This document shows, piece after piece, positions 1 through 8,811 of a DNA stretch of 64,000 nt. This DNA comes from Collinsella aerofaciens. GTDB lineage: Bacteria; Actinomycetota; Coriobacteriia; Coriobacteriales; Coriobacteriaceae. Each line of letters begins with the position of its first letter. Within the stretch, counting starts at the first letter, position 1. The position numbers and the translations under genes were made by a program. Under the pieces are notes generated by a model. The model was not told the origin of the DNA and ran no database searches. It worked only from the letters and a program-made list of their open reading frames with translations. Where the stretch lies: positions 1,054,001 to 1,118,000 of the forward strand of contig NAKE01000001.1 in assembly GCA_008680965.1 (NCBI GenBank). The letters are read 5' to 3'.

Positions 1-1
1 T

Positions 2-442
2 GCCGATGCGCTGGCGCGTCTGTGGCGCCTGACGCCGGAGCAGCGCGAGCGCTTCGACGTTGCCCTGGACCGCTGGCTCAAGTCGGCGGTCCGTGCCGAG
101 CTGCTTGCCTGGCCGTGCGTTCGCGCCGAGGTGCCGTTCTTTTCGCTGGGCTGCGAGGACAAGGACATTGCCCGCTACGGTGCATATGCCGAGGGCGCCA
201 TCGATGCACTGGCGACCGACCCGGCCGATCCGTCACGCGCACTGGCCATCGACTACAAGACGGGTGGCACGCCGGATGAGACACCCGACCAGCTGTTCGA
301 GAAGCACGCCCTGCAGGCGCGCGTCTATTCGGATGTTCTGCACAAGGCGGGCTTTAAGACGGTGACGGTCAAGTTCGTCCGCGTGGAGCAGTCCGATCCC
401 TCCAACCCCGCCGAGTCCCAGGTGGTCACCTACAACCTCTAG
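2..442 (+). CDS. C-terminal end of a UvrD/AddA-like helicase-nuclease (partial)
   Basis: The reading frame is already open at the left edge and stops at 442, so only the last 146 codons are present. They match the C-terminal PD-(D/E)XK nuclease module of UvrD-like helicase-exonucleases (AddA/RecB type): a conserved E-V-P-F strand, a Gly-x-Ile-Asp-like acidic turn (GAIDALATD), then the catalytic I-D-Y-K-T-G motif, followed by a Gln-rich helix (ARVYSDVLHKAG). In this family the module degrades DNA during double-strand-break repair. The helicase domains would lie upstream, outside the window. AddB or a RecB-like single-chain nuclease are alternatives that the missing N-terminus would resolve. 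No downstream gene on this strand follows closely, so it is probably the last gene of its operon. Confidence 0.8.
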   Translation, partial: ADALARLWRLTPEQRERFDVALDRWLKSAVRAELLAWPCVRAEVPFFSLGCEDKDIARYGAYAEGAIDALATDPADPSRALAIDYKTGGTPDETPDQLFEKHALQARVYSDVLHKAGFKTVTVKFVRVEQSDPSNPAESQVVTYNL

Positions 443-480
443 CTCACCAGGGCCGTCCGCACGCCCAGTCTCCCCATAAC

Positions 481-543
481 TTGCGGTGAAATAGTTCCTG
501 TTTTACGGCCCAGCTGGCTCCATCAGGAACTATTTCACCGCAA
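481..543. repeat. Perfect 20-bp inverted repeat, hairpin element A
   Basis: Bases 481-500 and 524-543 are exact reverse complements around a 23-base loop (501-523) that begins TTTTACGGCC. No T-run follows the second arm, so it is not a typical intrinsic terminator of the upstream helicase gene. The loop resembles that of another long hairpin at 58976-59039 whose arms are quite different, which suggests a genome repeat family rather than a site-specific regulator. Confidence 0.75.
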
Positions 544-558
544 CTCAGAATCAGTCGG

Positions 559-607
559 GGGTGCGGATTACGCGGATGAAGTTGCCAATCAAGGGTGCGG
601 ATTACGC
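559..607. repeat. Short direct repeat
   Basis: The 15-mer GGGTGCGGATTACGC is at 559-573 and again at 593-607, 34 bases apart. It could be a doubled binding site or remnants of a small repeat. Nothing in the surrounding sequence gives it a role. Confidence 0.45.
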
Positions 608-723
608 AAATTTACACTTGACGTTCATCTCGGGTGGGCCTATAAATACATGTGATAGGTTGTTATCCCTTTGGGGAGCATGGCCATCCGGATTCCGTTC
701 GTTATTCAATTGCACATATATTC

Positions 724-794
724 GGGTGTCACTTTAGGGCATGACCGTAGGCAAGTAGGGTGCTGCTTTCTGCCGAGGTCATGCCCTTTTTGTT
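724..794 (+). promoter_or_regulatory. RAT-like antiterminator site overlapping an intrinsic terminator (licT leader)
   Basis: An 11-bp perfect stem (AGGGCATGACC at 736-746 with its complement at 777-787) followed by TTTTTGTT is a good intrinsic terminator. The sequence from 724 to 746 (GGGTGTCAC...GGGCATGACC) resembles the ribonucleic antiterminator of BglG/LicT proteins, and its 3' half is also the 5' arm of the terminator. That is the classical mutually exclusive design. Autoregulation of licT by its own product is inferred. Confidence 0.6.
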
Positions 795-840
795 CAGCTC
801 CGAATGAGTGCCCTATCATCAAGAGAGGAGGTGCATCGAT

Positions 841-1695
841 ATGCTGGCGATCAGAAAGCTCAACAATAACGCCGTGATTTGTCGAGATAGTCGCGGTCGC
901 GAGGTCGTGGCGCTCGGCAAGGGTGTCGGCTTCGGTGGTGACTTCCCCCGGGAGCTCGCGATGGACCATATCGAGCGCACGTTCTATAGCATCGATGCCG
1001 AGGGGCAGCGTATCATGCAGGATCTTCCTGCCGATGTGGTGCTGTTTACGGCAAAGATCATGGATATTGTAGAGAACGAGCTGCCTTACGAACTCAGTCC
1101 CAACGCCGTGCTCATCATGGCCGACCATATCGCCTTTGCGATTGCGCGGCAGAGGAAGGGCATTCGTTTTGATATGCCCCTTACCTATGATGTGCAGCAG
1201 CTTTATCCGCTGGAATACAAAATCGGCCGCTACATTACCGCGCGCGTGCGGCAGGAGTTGGGCGTCGAGCTGCCGCGCGAAGAGGTGGCAAGCATCGCCA
1301 TGAATTTGGTCAATGCAAAGACTGGGGCAGAGGTTACTGTGGCAAGCGATCGCGCCCAATCGTTTGAGCGCCTGCTCAACGATGTCACTGATATCGTCGA
1401 GTACGATTTCCGTACCATCATCGATCGGGAGTCTTTTGAGTTCTCACGGTTTGCGACACACGTGCAGTATCTGTTCAAGCGTATCAAGGGTAACGATAGC
1501 CTCAGCAGCGCCAATTTGCCGCTTTATGCGAATTCGCGCGAGGAGTTTCCCGAGCTTGCGCAATGCATCGACCACATCTGTACCTATATGAAGCGGGAAT
1601 GGCATACGGAGCTCACCGACGAGGAGAAGCTTTACTTCATGCTCCATGTCAACCGTATCTGTACGAAGGCGGAATCCGGCACAGCCGGACGCTGA
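841..1695 (+). CDS. licT: LicT/BglG-family transcriptional antiterminator
   Basis: This 284-residue RNA-binding antiterminator controls beta-glucoside genes. The CAT RNA-binding domain is residues 1-58 (MLAIRKLNNNAVICRD...GKGVGF), followed by PRD1 (about 65-170) and PRD2 (about 171-277), which in this family are phosphorylated by HPr and EII to report sugar supply. I start it at 841 rather than at an upstream ATG because GAGGAGGT lies just before it and the family begins with this short lysine/asparagine-rich stretch. PRD2 keeps both histidines (H207, H269), and PRD1 keeps H96. The second PRD1 histidine, in the usual ALHLVNAE context, is Asn155 here (AMNLVNAK). The PTS and glucosidase genes follow on the same strand. 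Confidence 0.93.
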   Translation: MLAIRKLNNNAVICRDSRGREVVALGKGVGFGGDFPRELAMDHIERTFYSIDAEGQRIMQDLPADVVLFTAKIMDIVENELPYELSPNAVLIMADHIAFAIARQRKGIRFDMPLTYDVQQLYPLEYKIGRYITARVRQELGVELPREEVASIAMNLVNAKTGAEVTVASDRAQSFERLLNDVTDIVEYDFRTIIDRESFEFSRFATHVQYLFKRIKGNDSLSSANLPLYANSREEFPELAQCIDHICTYMKREWHTELTDEEKLYFMLHVNRICTKAESGTAGR

Positions 1696-1710
1696 CAACC
1701 CAGGCCAGAA

Positions 1711-1744
1711 GGATTGTAACCTGTGTTAGGGCAGGGCATGACCT
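1711..1744 (+). promoter_or_regulatory. RAT-like antiterminator site before the PTS gene
   Basis: GGATTGTAAC at 1711-1720 followed by GCAGGGCATGACCT (1731-1744) fits the BglG/LicT RAT pattern (GGATTGTTACTG...GCAGGCAAAACCT). It lies in the licT-EIIBC gap. Downstream, GGCATGA can pair with TCGTGCC across the gap, and a second small hairpin (CCACGA/TCGTGG) lies before the Shine-Dalgarno, but I see no strong U-run. The attenuator partner is therefore less certain than the RAT itself. Confidence 0.6.
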
Positions 1745-1801
1745 CCGAAAGTACGAGAACCATCTCGTGCCACGACGATTCGTGGCGTAAAAGGAGGAAT
1801 G

Positions 1802-3232
1802 ATGACTAACTATCAAAAACTCGCCCAAAGAATCATCGAAGAGGTGGGCGGCAAGGCGAATGTTTCAAGCGCGACGCATTGCATGACGCGTCTGCGCCTC
1901 GTTCTTAAGGACGAGGGGCTTGCAGATGACGCCAAGCTCAATGCGATTCCCGAAGTGATTAGCGTGGTGCACGCTGGCGGCCAGGTGCAGCTCGTAATCG
2001 GGCCGACCGTCGACAAGGTCTACGACGCGGTATGCAGGGAAGGCGGCTTTGAAGTCCAGACGGCGATTGATGAAGATCTGGACGCAGCAGAGAGGCTTCC
2101 CTGGAAGGAGCGGTTCGCTCCGAAGCGCATCGGCAATCTGATTCTCGATGCGGTGAGCGGCTCTATCGCTCCCATTCTGCCCGTGTTCTGCATCGCGGGT
2201 ATCTTCCGCATGTTCACCATTTTGCTTGGTCCGGAAGGCGCGGGCCTTCTAGCCGCGGAGGGCAGCATGTACCGGCTCTTCACCTTGGTGGGAGACGCGG
2301 CATATTACTTCCTGCCGATCTTCGGTGCCTATGCGGCGGCCAAGAAGTTCCAGACGAGTCCTGTGCTCGCGCTCATGACGGCTGCTATTATGATTCATCC
2401 GAGCATGCTCGCTATCGTCGAGGAGGGCGCTCCGTTCGACGTCTACGGCATCCCCATGACGCTGGTGAATTACACACAGTCGGTGCTTCCCATCATCCTC
2501 ATCGTGTGGATTCAGTCCTACGTAGAGGGGCTTATCAAGAAGCATTGCCCTGACATGCTGCGCATCCTCGTGATTCCAGTGGGGACCATGCTCATCATGC
2601 TGCCGCTTGCACTCTGCGTCTTCGGCCCCGCCGTCTCCTTCATTATGGGCATCATCGCCGATATCATCATCTGGCTCGGCGCGAACGCCGGTCCGCTGTG
2701 CGGTCTGGTGGTCGGTGCGACGTGGAACCTCGTGATCGCTACCGGCATGCATGTGCCGATTCTCACCGCTATGATGCCCGGCTGGCTTGAGGTGGGCTAT
2801 GACGCCGTGTGCACTCCGGGTACGACGGTGGTTGTTTACGTGACGCTTGCGGTCGCGCTCGCCTACGGCATCCGTGCAAAGGGCAAGGCTAACCGTCAGC
2901 TCGGTTGGACTACCTTCGCTACCTATGCGCTCGGCCGCGTATCCGAGCCCATCATTTACGGCATCCTCTTGCGCGATAAGAAGGCGCTCGCTTGGTCGAT
3001 GATCGGCGGCGCGGCCGGCGGCCTTGCATGCGGTCTGCTCAACGCGCGCATCTTCGTCTTCTCGGGAGTCGGCTTCCCGTGGATGAACGTCATCAAGTTC
3101 AGCCAGGACATCATTCCGGGCGCCATCAGCTGCGCGATTGGCTTTGCGGTGACATTCGCCCTCTGCATGGTCTTTGGCTTCGACAATCGCGAATCGGGCG
3201 AGAAGGAAGCCGAGGAGGCCCTTGAGGCTTAA
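1802..3232 (+). CDS. PTS beta-glucoside-family transporter, EIIBC (no EIIA)
   Basis: This is a phosphotransferase-system permease that imports and phosphorylates a beta-glucoside. An N-terminal EIIB domain carries the phosphorylated cysteine in ATHCMTRLRL (C27). Then comes a hydrophobic EIIC domain from about residue 100, with motifs such as GTMLIMLPLAL and the GRVSEPIIYGI loop typical of the Glc/Bgl superfamily. At 476 residues it stops after EIIC. The full-length BglF type, about 620 residues, has a C-terminal EIIA, so phosphate must come from an EIIA encoded elsewhere. Two ATGs are adjacent (1799, 1802). The second is better spaced from AGGAGG at 1792-1797. It lies between licT and the phospho-glucosidase gene, which supports beta-glucoside specificity. 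Confidence 0.9.
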   Translation: MTNYQKLAQRIIEEVGGKANVSSATHCMTRLRLVLKDEGLADDAKLNAIPEVISVVHAGGQVQLVIGPTVDKVYDAVCREGGFEVQTAIDEDLDAAERLPWKERFAPKRIGNLILDAVSGSIAPILPVFCIAGIFRMFTILLGPEGAGLLAAEGSMYRLFTLVGDAAYYFLPIFGAYAAAKKFQTSPVLALMTAAIMIHPSMLAIVEEGAPFDVYGIPMTLVNYTQSVLPIILIVWIQSYVEGLIKKHCPDMLRILVIPVGTMLIMLPLALCVFGPAVSFIMGIIADIIIWLGANAGPLCGLVVGATWNLVIATGMHVPILTAMMPGWLEVGYDAVCTPGTTVVVYVTLAVALAYGIRAKGKANRQLGWTTFATYALGRVSEPIIYGILLRDKKALAWSMIGGAAGGLACGLLNARIFVFSGVGFPWMNVIKFSQDIIPGAISCAIGFAVTFALCMVFGFDNRESGEKEAEEALEA

Positions 3233-3299
3233 GCGCTGCATCTAGAAGGGTGCCTTAGCGCAACGAGTCTCTTCTCGGAACTGGGGCCCCATGAACCCG

Positions 3300-3328
3300 G
3301 ACGGGCACCGCTGCATGGTGGTGCCCGT
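3300..3328 (+). other. Intercistronic hairpin before bglA
   Basis: ACGGGCACC pairs with GGTGCCCGT around a short loop, 30 bases upstream of the bglA start, with no T-run after it. It may be an RNA processing or stability element between the PTS gene and the glucosidase. Confidence 0.45.
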
Positions 3329-3359
3329 TCGCACTAAAAGCAAGATAAGGAGGACTCCC

Positions 3360-4781
3360 ATGCCATTGCGTTCTGATTTCCTCTGGGGCGGCGCGCTTTC
3401 CGCCAACCAGTGTGAGGGTGCCTGGGACGAGGGCGGGCGGGGGCTCGCCAACGCGGATCTTCTGCCGTACGGGCGGGACCGTCTCGCCGTCATCAGGGGT
3501 GACGACGTTCCGCTCGAGCCGCTGTCCGACCATTACTACCCGGCCCAACAGGCCATCGATTTCTATCATCATTACCGCGAGGACATCGCGCTCTTCGGCG
3601 AGATGGGCTTCAAGGCTCTGCGCCTCTCCATCGCATGGAGCCGTATATTCCCCAACGGGGATGACTCCGAACCCAACGAGCAGGGCCTCGCGTTCTATGA
3701 GGATGTGTTTCGCACCTGCCTCGAACAGGGCATCGAGCCGGTGGTGACGCTCAACCACTATGACGTGCCCATGCATCTTGTTACGGCATACGGCGGTTGG
3801 CGCAACCGCGCTCTCGTGGGCATGTTTGAGCGCTTCGCTCGCACTGTGTTCGCACGTTACCGCAATCAAGTGCGCTCTTGGCTCACGTTCAACGAGATCA
3901 ACATCATGACCTCTGCGTGCTTCATGGCGGCAGGCATCGTGTTTGATGAGGGGGAGGACCGCTACGTCTCCGTTCATAACGCGGTGCATCACGTGCTCGT
4001 GGCGAGTGCTTGCGCGGTGCGCGCCTGCCATGAGATCATCCCTGGTGCGCAAATCGGCTGCATGCTCAATGCGGGTATTTTCTATCCTGCTACCTGCAAC
4101 CCTGCCGACGTTAAAACGGCTCAGGACGAGAATCGCAAGCACTACATGTTCACCGACGTGCAGGTGCGCGGCCACTATCCGTGCTACATGCTCACGGAGT
4201 ATGAGCGTCAAGGGTTCGCGATTCCTTGGGCGGAGGGCGATGAGGAGGTCCTTGCGCAGAATCCGGTGGACTTCGTGGGCTTCTCTTACTACTCGACGCG
4301 CGTGGCGCAGGCAAACACCGAGGGGCAGTTCGACTCCAATCTACTCAAGAGTGCCCCCAACCCTTACCTCAAGATGGAGCCATGGGGCAGATTCATCGAT
4401 CCCGCAGGGCTGCGCATCACCATGAACGACATATACGACCGGTACGAAAAGCCGCTCTTTATCGTGGAGAACGGTCTCGGAGCCCCGGATGAGCCGGATC
4501 AGAACGGCTTTGTGGATGATGGATACCGTATCGATTACCTGCGCGAGCACATCCAGGCTATGAAGGACGCCGTCGAAATCGACGGGGTGGACCTCCTGGG
4601 CTACACGTGCTGGGGACCGATCGATCTGGTTTCGGTCGCAACGGGCCAGATGCGCAAGCGCTACGGTTTCATTTATGTCGACCTCGATGACGAAGGACAC
4701 GGCACACGTCGGCGCAGCAAGAAAAGATCGTTCGAGTGGTATCGCAAGGTAATTGCCTCAAACGGCGAGGACCTGAGCTGA
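3360..4781 (+). CDS. bglA: 6-phospho-beta-glucosidase, glycoside hydrolase family 1
   Basis: A 473-residue cytoplasmic GH1 enzyme that hydrolyses the phosphorylated beta-glucoside delivered by the PTS. The acid/base glutamate is in TFNEIN (E179) and the nucleophile in FIVENGLG (E370). The C-terminal segment YGFIYVDLDDEG...RRRSKKRSFEWY carries the Ser/Lys/Tyr-type phosphate-binding signature that separates 6-phospho-glycosidases from plain glucosidases. Start 3360 was chosen because AAGGAGG lies at a good distance and the family begins with a strand of the form F-L-W-G. It ends the licT-EIIBC-bglA unit, just before a strong terminator. Confidence 0.93.
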   Translation: MPLRSDFLWGGALSANQCEGAWDEGGRGLANADLLPYGRDRLAVIRGDDVPLEPLSDHYYPAQQAIDFYHHYREDIALFGEMGFKALRLSIAWSRIFPNGDDSEPNEQGLAFYEDVFRTCLEQGIEPVVTLNHYDVPMHLVTAYGGWRNRALVGMFERFARTVFARYRNQVRSWLTFNEINIMTSACFMAAGIVFDEGEDRYVSVHNAVHHVLVASACAVRACHEIIPGAQIGCMLNAGIFYPATCNPADVKTAQDENRKHYMFTDVQVRGHYPCYMLTEYERQGFAIPWAEGDEEVLAQNPVDFVGFSYYSTRVAQANTEGQFDSNLLKSAPNPYLKMEPWGRFIDPAGLRITMNDIYDRYEKPLFIVENGLGAPDEPDQNGFVDDGYRIDYLREHIQAMKDAVEIDGVDLLGYTCWGPIDLVSVATGQMRKRYGFIYVDLDDEGHGTRRRSKKRSFEWYRKVIASNGEDLS

Positions 4782-4791
4782 GCTTTCCTCA

Positions 4792-4833
4792 GGGGCCGGA
4801 CCGCGACATGGGGTCGCGGTCCGGCCCCTTTGC
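4792..4833 (+). terminator. Strong intrinsic terminator of the beta-glucoside operon
   Basis: A 16-bp GC-rich stem (4792-4807 with 4813-4828, GGGGCCGGACCGCGAC and its complement) with a loop of about 5 bases is followed by TTTGCG. It sits about 10 bases after the bglA stop and isolates the operon from dnaE. Confidence 0.85.
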
Positions 4834-4979
4834 GACGAATGAAGCAATCAGGTCAAAGCAGCTAAAAAAGACACGTCCCAAAAAGACTGCCCGTGTGGGT
4901 TTGGCTAGGTTCGGGCGCTGTCCGTGCCGTGGGGTAAAATCGATCAGTCAGAACACGAACCCGCATCGGAGCTCATCAC

Positions 4980-7900
4980 ATGGCATTCGTCCATCTGCAC
5001 AATCACACTGTTTTCTCCATGCTCGACGGCGCAACCCGTATCCAGGATATGGTCAATCGTGCCGTTGAGCTGGGCATGCCCGCCGTGGCCATTACCGACC
5101 ACGGCTACATGTATGGCGTACCCGACCTGGCGCTGGCCTGCGACGCCGTCAACCACAACACGCCCGAGTACAAAACCTGGAGCCACGACAAGGCCTTCTT
5201 GGAAAAGGACCGCCGCGACGAGCTGGTGGAGCCCGATCCCGAGTCCAGCCCGCGCGAGCATGCCCAGTATGTGAAGGACATGGCCATGTGGGACGAGAAG
5301 GGCAACATCGACGAGCTCAAGCCGCCTCTGGTCATCAAGCCCATCTTTGGCTGCGAGGTCTACTTTACGCCGGACGAGACGCTTGCCCGCGACCGTAAGC
5401 CCGAGCTCTACCACATGATCCTTCTGGCCAAGGACCAGGAGGGATACGTCAACCTGATGCAGACGGTCTCCGAGGCCGCCGTGCAGGGCTTTTACTATAA
5501 GCCGCGCGTGACGCTCGACAACCTGCGCCGCCACGCCAAGGGCATGATCTGCACGAGCGCCTGCATCGCGGGCATCATCCCCAAATACATCGACCGCGGT
5601 GACATGGAGGGCGCCATCAAGTGGGCCGAGACCTTCCGCGATACCTTCGAACCCGGCGACTTTTACATCGAGATCCAGGAACACGGCATCACTACCGACA
5701 ATGGTCTGACCGACGAGCAGATGGACCGTACGCTCATCGATATCGCCAAGCAGGTGGGCGTCAAGGTCATCGCCACCAACGACTTCCACTACCTGCGCCG
5801 CGAGGACGCGCCCGTGCAGGACGTCATCATGTGCATTGGCATGAACGCCAAGGTCGACGACCCTAACCGCATGCGCATGACTGGCTCGGAGTTTTACATG
5901 AAGACCGAGGAGGAGATGCGGGCGATGTTCCCGTATTGCCCCGAGGCCTGCGACAACACGCTCGAGATCGCCGACAAGTGCTACGTTGAGCTGGACTGGG
6001 ACTCCATCATCCTGCCGCGCTTCCCGCTGCTCGATCCCGGCGAGACGCACGAGAGCCAGTTCCGCCGCGAGTGCGAGAAGGGCCTGCGCCAGCACTACGG
6101 CGACGACTGGGCCACGCGCGAGATTGGTGGCGTCAACATCAAAGAGCGCTTTGAGTACGAATACAAAGTCATCTGCGACAAGGGCTTTGCCGCCTACTTC
6201 TTGATTGTTGCCGAGTACGTGCAATGGGCCAAGGACAACGGCATCGGCGTCGGCCCCGGCCGTGGCTCGGCCGCCGGCGCTATCGTCGCCTACGCCATGA
6301 ACATCACCGCGTTCGACCCGCTCGAGAACGGTCTGATGTTCGAGAGGTTCCTGTCCCCGCAGCGTACCGAGATGCCCGATATCGATATGGACTTCGACGA
6401 TGAGCGGCGCCTCGAGGTCGTGGAGCACGTTCGCCAGCTCTACGGCCCCGAGAAGGTCACCCACGTCATCACCTACTCGACCATTAAGGCCAAGCAGGCC
6501 ATCAACGACGCTGCGCGCGTCCTGGACTACCCGGTCTACATGGGCCAGCGTCTGTCCAAGATGGTCTCGAGCGACCCCAAGGTCAAGCTCAAGCAGGTGC
6601 TCGAAAAGCAACCCGGCAAAGAGGATCTGTTTAACCCCGATTTTGCCGAGGCCTATAAAAAGGACGACGACGCCCGCCGCATCATCGACACGGCGCTCTC
6701 GATTGAGGGCCTTACCCGTGGCGAGGGTGTGCACGCGTGCGCCGTTCTGATCTGCCGCGACCCCGTCAACGAGCACGTGCCCACCAAGCTCGACACCAAG
6801 GGCGGCGTCGAGATTACCCAGTACGAAGGTCATACCGTTGCCGACATGGGCCTGCTCAAGATGGACTTCTTGGGCCTGCGCACGCTGACGGTTATCTCCA
6901 AGGCCAAGGCAAACATCAAAAAGAACTTCGGCATCGACATCAAAGAGGAAGAGATCCCCTTTGACGACCCCGAGATCTTTAAGCTCATGGGCTCCGGCCA
7001 TACCGCCGGCGTCTTCCAGGTCGAGTCCGCCGGCATGACGGCCACGATCAAGAACATGAAGCCCACCGAGTACAAGCACGTCGTGGCATTGATCGCCCTG
7101 TACCGCCCGGGCCCGCTGGGCGCCGGCATGGTTTCGTCCTACATCAACCGTATGAACGGCAAGGAGCCGGCCGTCTCCTACGACGACCGCCTGGACGACA
7201 TCCTGGGCGAAACCTACGGCACCATGGTCTACCAGGAACAGGTTATGCTCATCTCCGTCGAGATGTGCGGCTTCTCCAAGGGCGAATCGGACTCGCGTAT
7301 CCGTAAGCCCGTGGCTAAGAAAAAGATCAAGCTGCTCACGTCGACGGTGCTGCACTGGGAGGATGGCTCGGACGAGACCACCTACGACCACTGGATGAAC
7401 GGCGCTATCAAGAACAACTACACGCGCGAGGTCGCCCAGAAGATTTGGGACGATGTTCTCGAGTTCGCATCCTACGCCTTCAACAAGTCGCACTCCGCCG
7501 GCTACGCCATCCTGGTTATGCAGACGGCGTGGCTCAAGGCGCACTATCCGCACGAGTACATGGCGGCCGTTCTGACGTCCTATACGGGCAAGACCGACAA
7601 GATCGTGCACTACGTCTCGGCGTGCCGTCACGACGGCATCCCCGTGCTGTCGCCAGATGTCAACGAGTCCGGCACCGAGTTCACGGCTACCAAGGAGGGC
7701 GTGCGCTTTGGTCTGGCCGGCATCCGCGGCGTGGGCACCGGCGTGGCGCAGGCGATTATCGCCGAGCGCGAGGCGGGCGGTCCGTTTAAGACACTGCACG
7801 ACTTTGTCGAGCGCGTGGACTCGAGCCAGGCCAACCGTCGCGTAATCGAATCGCTGATCAAGGCAGGCGCCTTCGATTCCACTGGGTATCCGCGTCGTCA

Positions 7901-8783
7901 GATGATGCACTTTGTGGACAAGAACAACCCCGAGAACATCATCGACGCCGCGATAAAGCGCCAGAAGGACCGCGCGAGCGGCCAGACCTCGTTCTTCGAC
8001 ATGTTTGGCGACGTTGAGGGCTCGGGCTTTGAGGTGAGCGTGCCCGATCCGGACGGCCAGGAGTGGGACCGCCACCTTAAGCTGAGCCAGGAGAAGGAGG
8101 TTCTGGGCATCTATGTCTCGGACCACCCGCTGCGCCCGTTTGAGTATGCACTAGCCAAGGCGCGCGACTTCTCGTTCTCGCAGATCGATACCGGCTACGA
8201 AGTTCAGAATCCTACGGGCGGCACCATCAACCAGGAGATTCCCGAGGGCAAGGCGCTGTGGTGGGCCGGCATGGTCTCGAGCGTGTCCAAGCGCGTGACC
8301 AAAAACGGTGACCCCATGGGCATCGTGCAGCTCGAGGACATGGAAGGCGAGGCCACGGTCGTGGTGTTCCCCAAGACCTACAAGGAGGCCGAGGGGTATC
8401 TGTACGGCGAGGTCGATCCCGAGACCGGCGCGCAGCTGTCCGACGCCTTTGTGCGCATCAAGGGCAAGCTCGAGCGCTCGGACCGCGGTGACCAGATCAT
8501 CGCGCAGGAGATTGTGCCGCTGGAGCTCAACGAGGAGAACAACAAGCCCAAGGTGTTTGAGGTCATGGTGCCCAACAGCCGCTTTAGCCAGGGCAATATG
8601 GCGCGTCTTGCCACGGTGCTCACCGCTAACCCGGGCGGCGACCGCGTGGAGATCTTTATCGAGCAGGTGGACGGGCGCGTGCTGCGCGCCGAGGTGCCTG
8701 CCAAGGTCAACGCGCGCTCGATTCCGCTGCTGGCCGAGGCCAAGGCCATTGTGGGTAACCAGGGTCGCGTGACGGTGATCTAA
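4980..8783 (+). CDS. dnaE: DNA polymerase III alpha subunit
   Basis: The replicative DNA polymerase catalytic subunit, 1267 residues, of the DnaE type. An N-terminal PHP domain opens with the metal-binding HLHNHTVFSML and ITDHG motifs. The palm follows, with VGPGRGSAAGAIVAYA and the catalytic acidic motif PDIDMDFDD (D467, D469). Fingers and tandem helix-hairpin-helix segments are next, and an OB-fold is near residues 1090-1170. The intact PHP histidines suggest a possible intrinsic proofreading or metal site, as in other bacteria that lack a separate proofreading domain here; this is inference. The ATG at 4980 directly precedes the family's conserved start (FVHLHNHT). A TAAAAT at 4935-4940 could be a -10 box, but no good -35 was found. 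Confidence 0.97.
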   Translation: MAFVHLHNHTVFSMLDGATRIQDMVNRAVELGMPAVAITDHGYMYGVPDLALACDAVNHNTPEYKTWSHDKAFLEKDRRDELVEPDPESSPREHAQYVKDMAMWDEKGNIDELKPPLVIKPIFGCEVYFTPDETLARDRKPELYHMILLAKDQEGYVNLMQTVSEAAVQGFYYKPRVTLDNLRRHAKGMICTSACIAGIIPKYIDRGDMEGAIKWAETFRDTFEPGDFYIEIQEHGITTDNGLTDEQMDRTLIDIAKQVGVKVIATNDFHYLRREDAPVQDVIMCIGMNAKVDDPNRMRMTGSEFYMKTEEEMRAMFPYCPEACDNTLEIADKCYVELDWDSIILPRFPLLDPGETHESQFRRECEKGLRQHYGDDWATREIGGVNIKERFEYEYKVICDKGFAAYFLIVAEYVQWAKDNGIGVGPGRGSAAGAIVAYAMNITAFDPLENGLMFERFLSPQRTEMPDIDMDFDDERRLEVVEHVRQLYGPEKVTHVITYSTIKAKQAINDAARVLDYPVYMGQRLSKMVSSDPKVKLKQVLEKQPGKEDLFNPDFAEAYKKDDDARRIIDTALSIEGLTRGEGVHACAVLICRDPVNEHVPTKLDTKGGVEITQYEGHTVADMGLLKMDFLGLRTLTVISKAKANIKKNFGIDIKEEEIPFDDPEIFKLMGSGHTAGVFQVESAGMTATIKNMKPTEYKHVVALIALYRPGPLGAGMVSSYINRMNGKEPAVSYDDRLDDILGETYGTMVYQEQVMLISVEMCGFSKGESDSRIRKPVAKKKIKLLTSTVLHWEDGSDETTYDHWMNGAIKNNYTREVAQKIWDDVLEFASYAFNKSHSAGYAILVMQTAWLKAHYPHEYMAAVLTSYTGKTDKIVHYVSACRHDGIPVLSPDVNESGTEFTATKEGVRFGLAGIRGVGTGVAQAIIAEREAGGPFKTLHDFVERVDSSQANRRVIESLIKAGAFDSTGYPRRQMMHFVDKNNPENIIDAAIKRQKDRASGQTSFFDMFGDVEGSGFEVSVPDPDGQEWDRHLKLSQEKEVLGIYVSDHPLRPFEYALAKARDFSFSQIDTGYEVQNPTGGTINQEIPEGKALWWAGMVSSVSKRVTKNGDPMGIVQLEDMEGEATVVVFPKTYKEAEGYLYGEVDPETGAQLSDAFVRIKGKLERSDRGDQIIAQEIVPLELNEENNKPKVFEVMVPNSRFSQGNMARLATVLTANPGGDRVEIFIEQVDGRVLRAEVPAKVNARSIPLLAEAKAIVGNQGRVTVI

Positions 8784-8811
8784 GCTACCCCGGGTGAGAT
8801 TGGAGGAAGTG

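Larger units (their letters stand above)
443..840. other. Intergenic region with hairpin, direct repeat and antiterminator leader
   Basis: This 398-base gap has no gene I can support. From left to right it holds a perfect 20-bp inverted repeat (481-543), a 15-base direct repeat (559-573 and 593-607), and the licT leader with a RAT-like sequence overlapping a terminator (724-794). The Shine-Dalgarno of licT (gaggaggt) ends it. Confidence 0.7.

Noticed and set aside
660..688. GGTTGTTATCCCTTTGGGG as a first RAT site of the licT leader
   Set aside because: It looks like a RAT in part, but it lies 50 bases from the terminator arm and cannot exclude it. The site at 724-746 overlaps the terminator and is a better candidate.
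4901..4940. Promoter TTGGCT plus TAAAAT before dnaE
   Set aside because: The two boxes are 28 bases apart, too far for a sigma-70-type promoter. Only the -10-like box is noted.
4944..8126. Long open frame on the minus strand opposite dnaE
   Set aside because: It mirrors the codon structure of dnaE, has no ribosome site and no recognisable domain, and dnaE is certain. GC-rich genes often leave such antisense frames.
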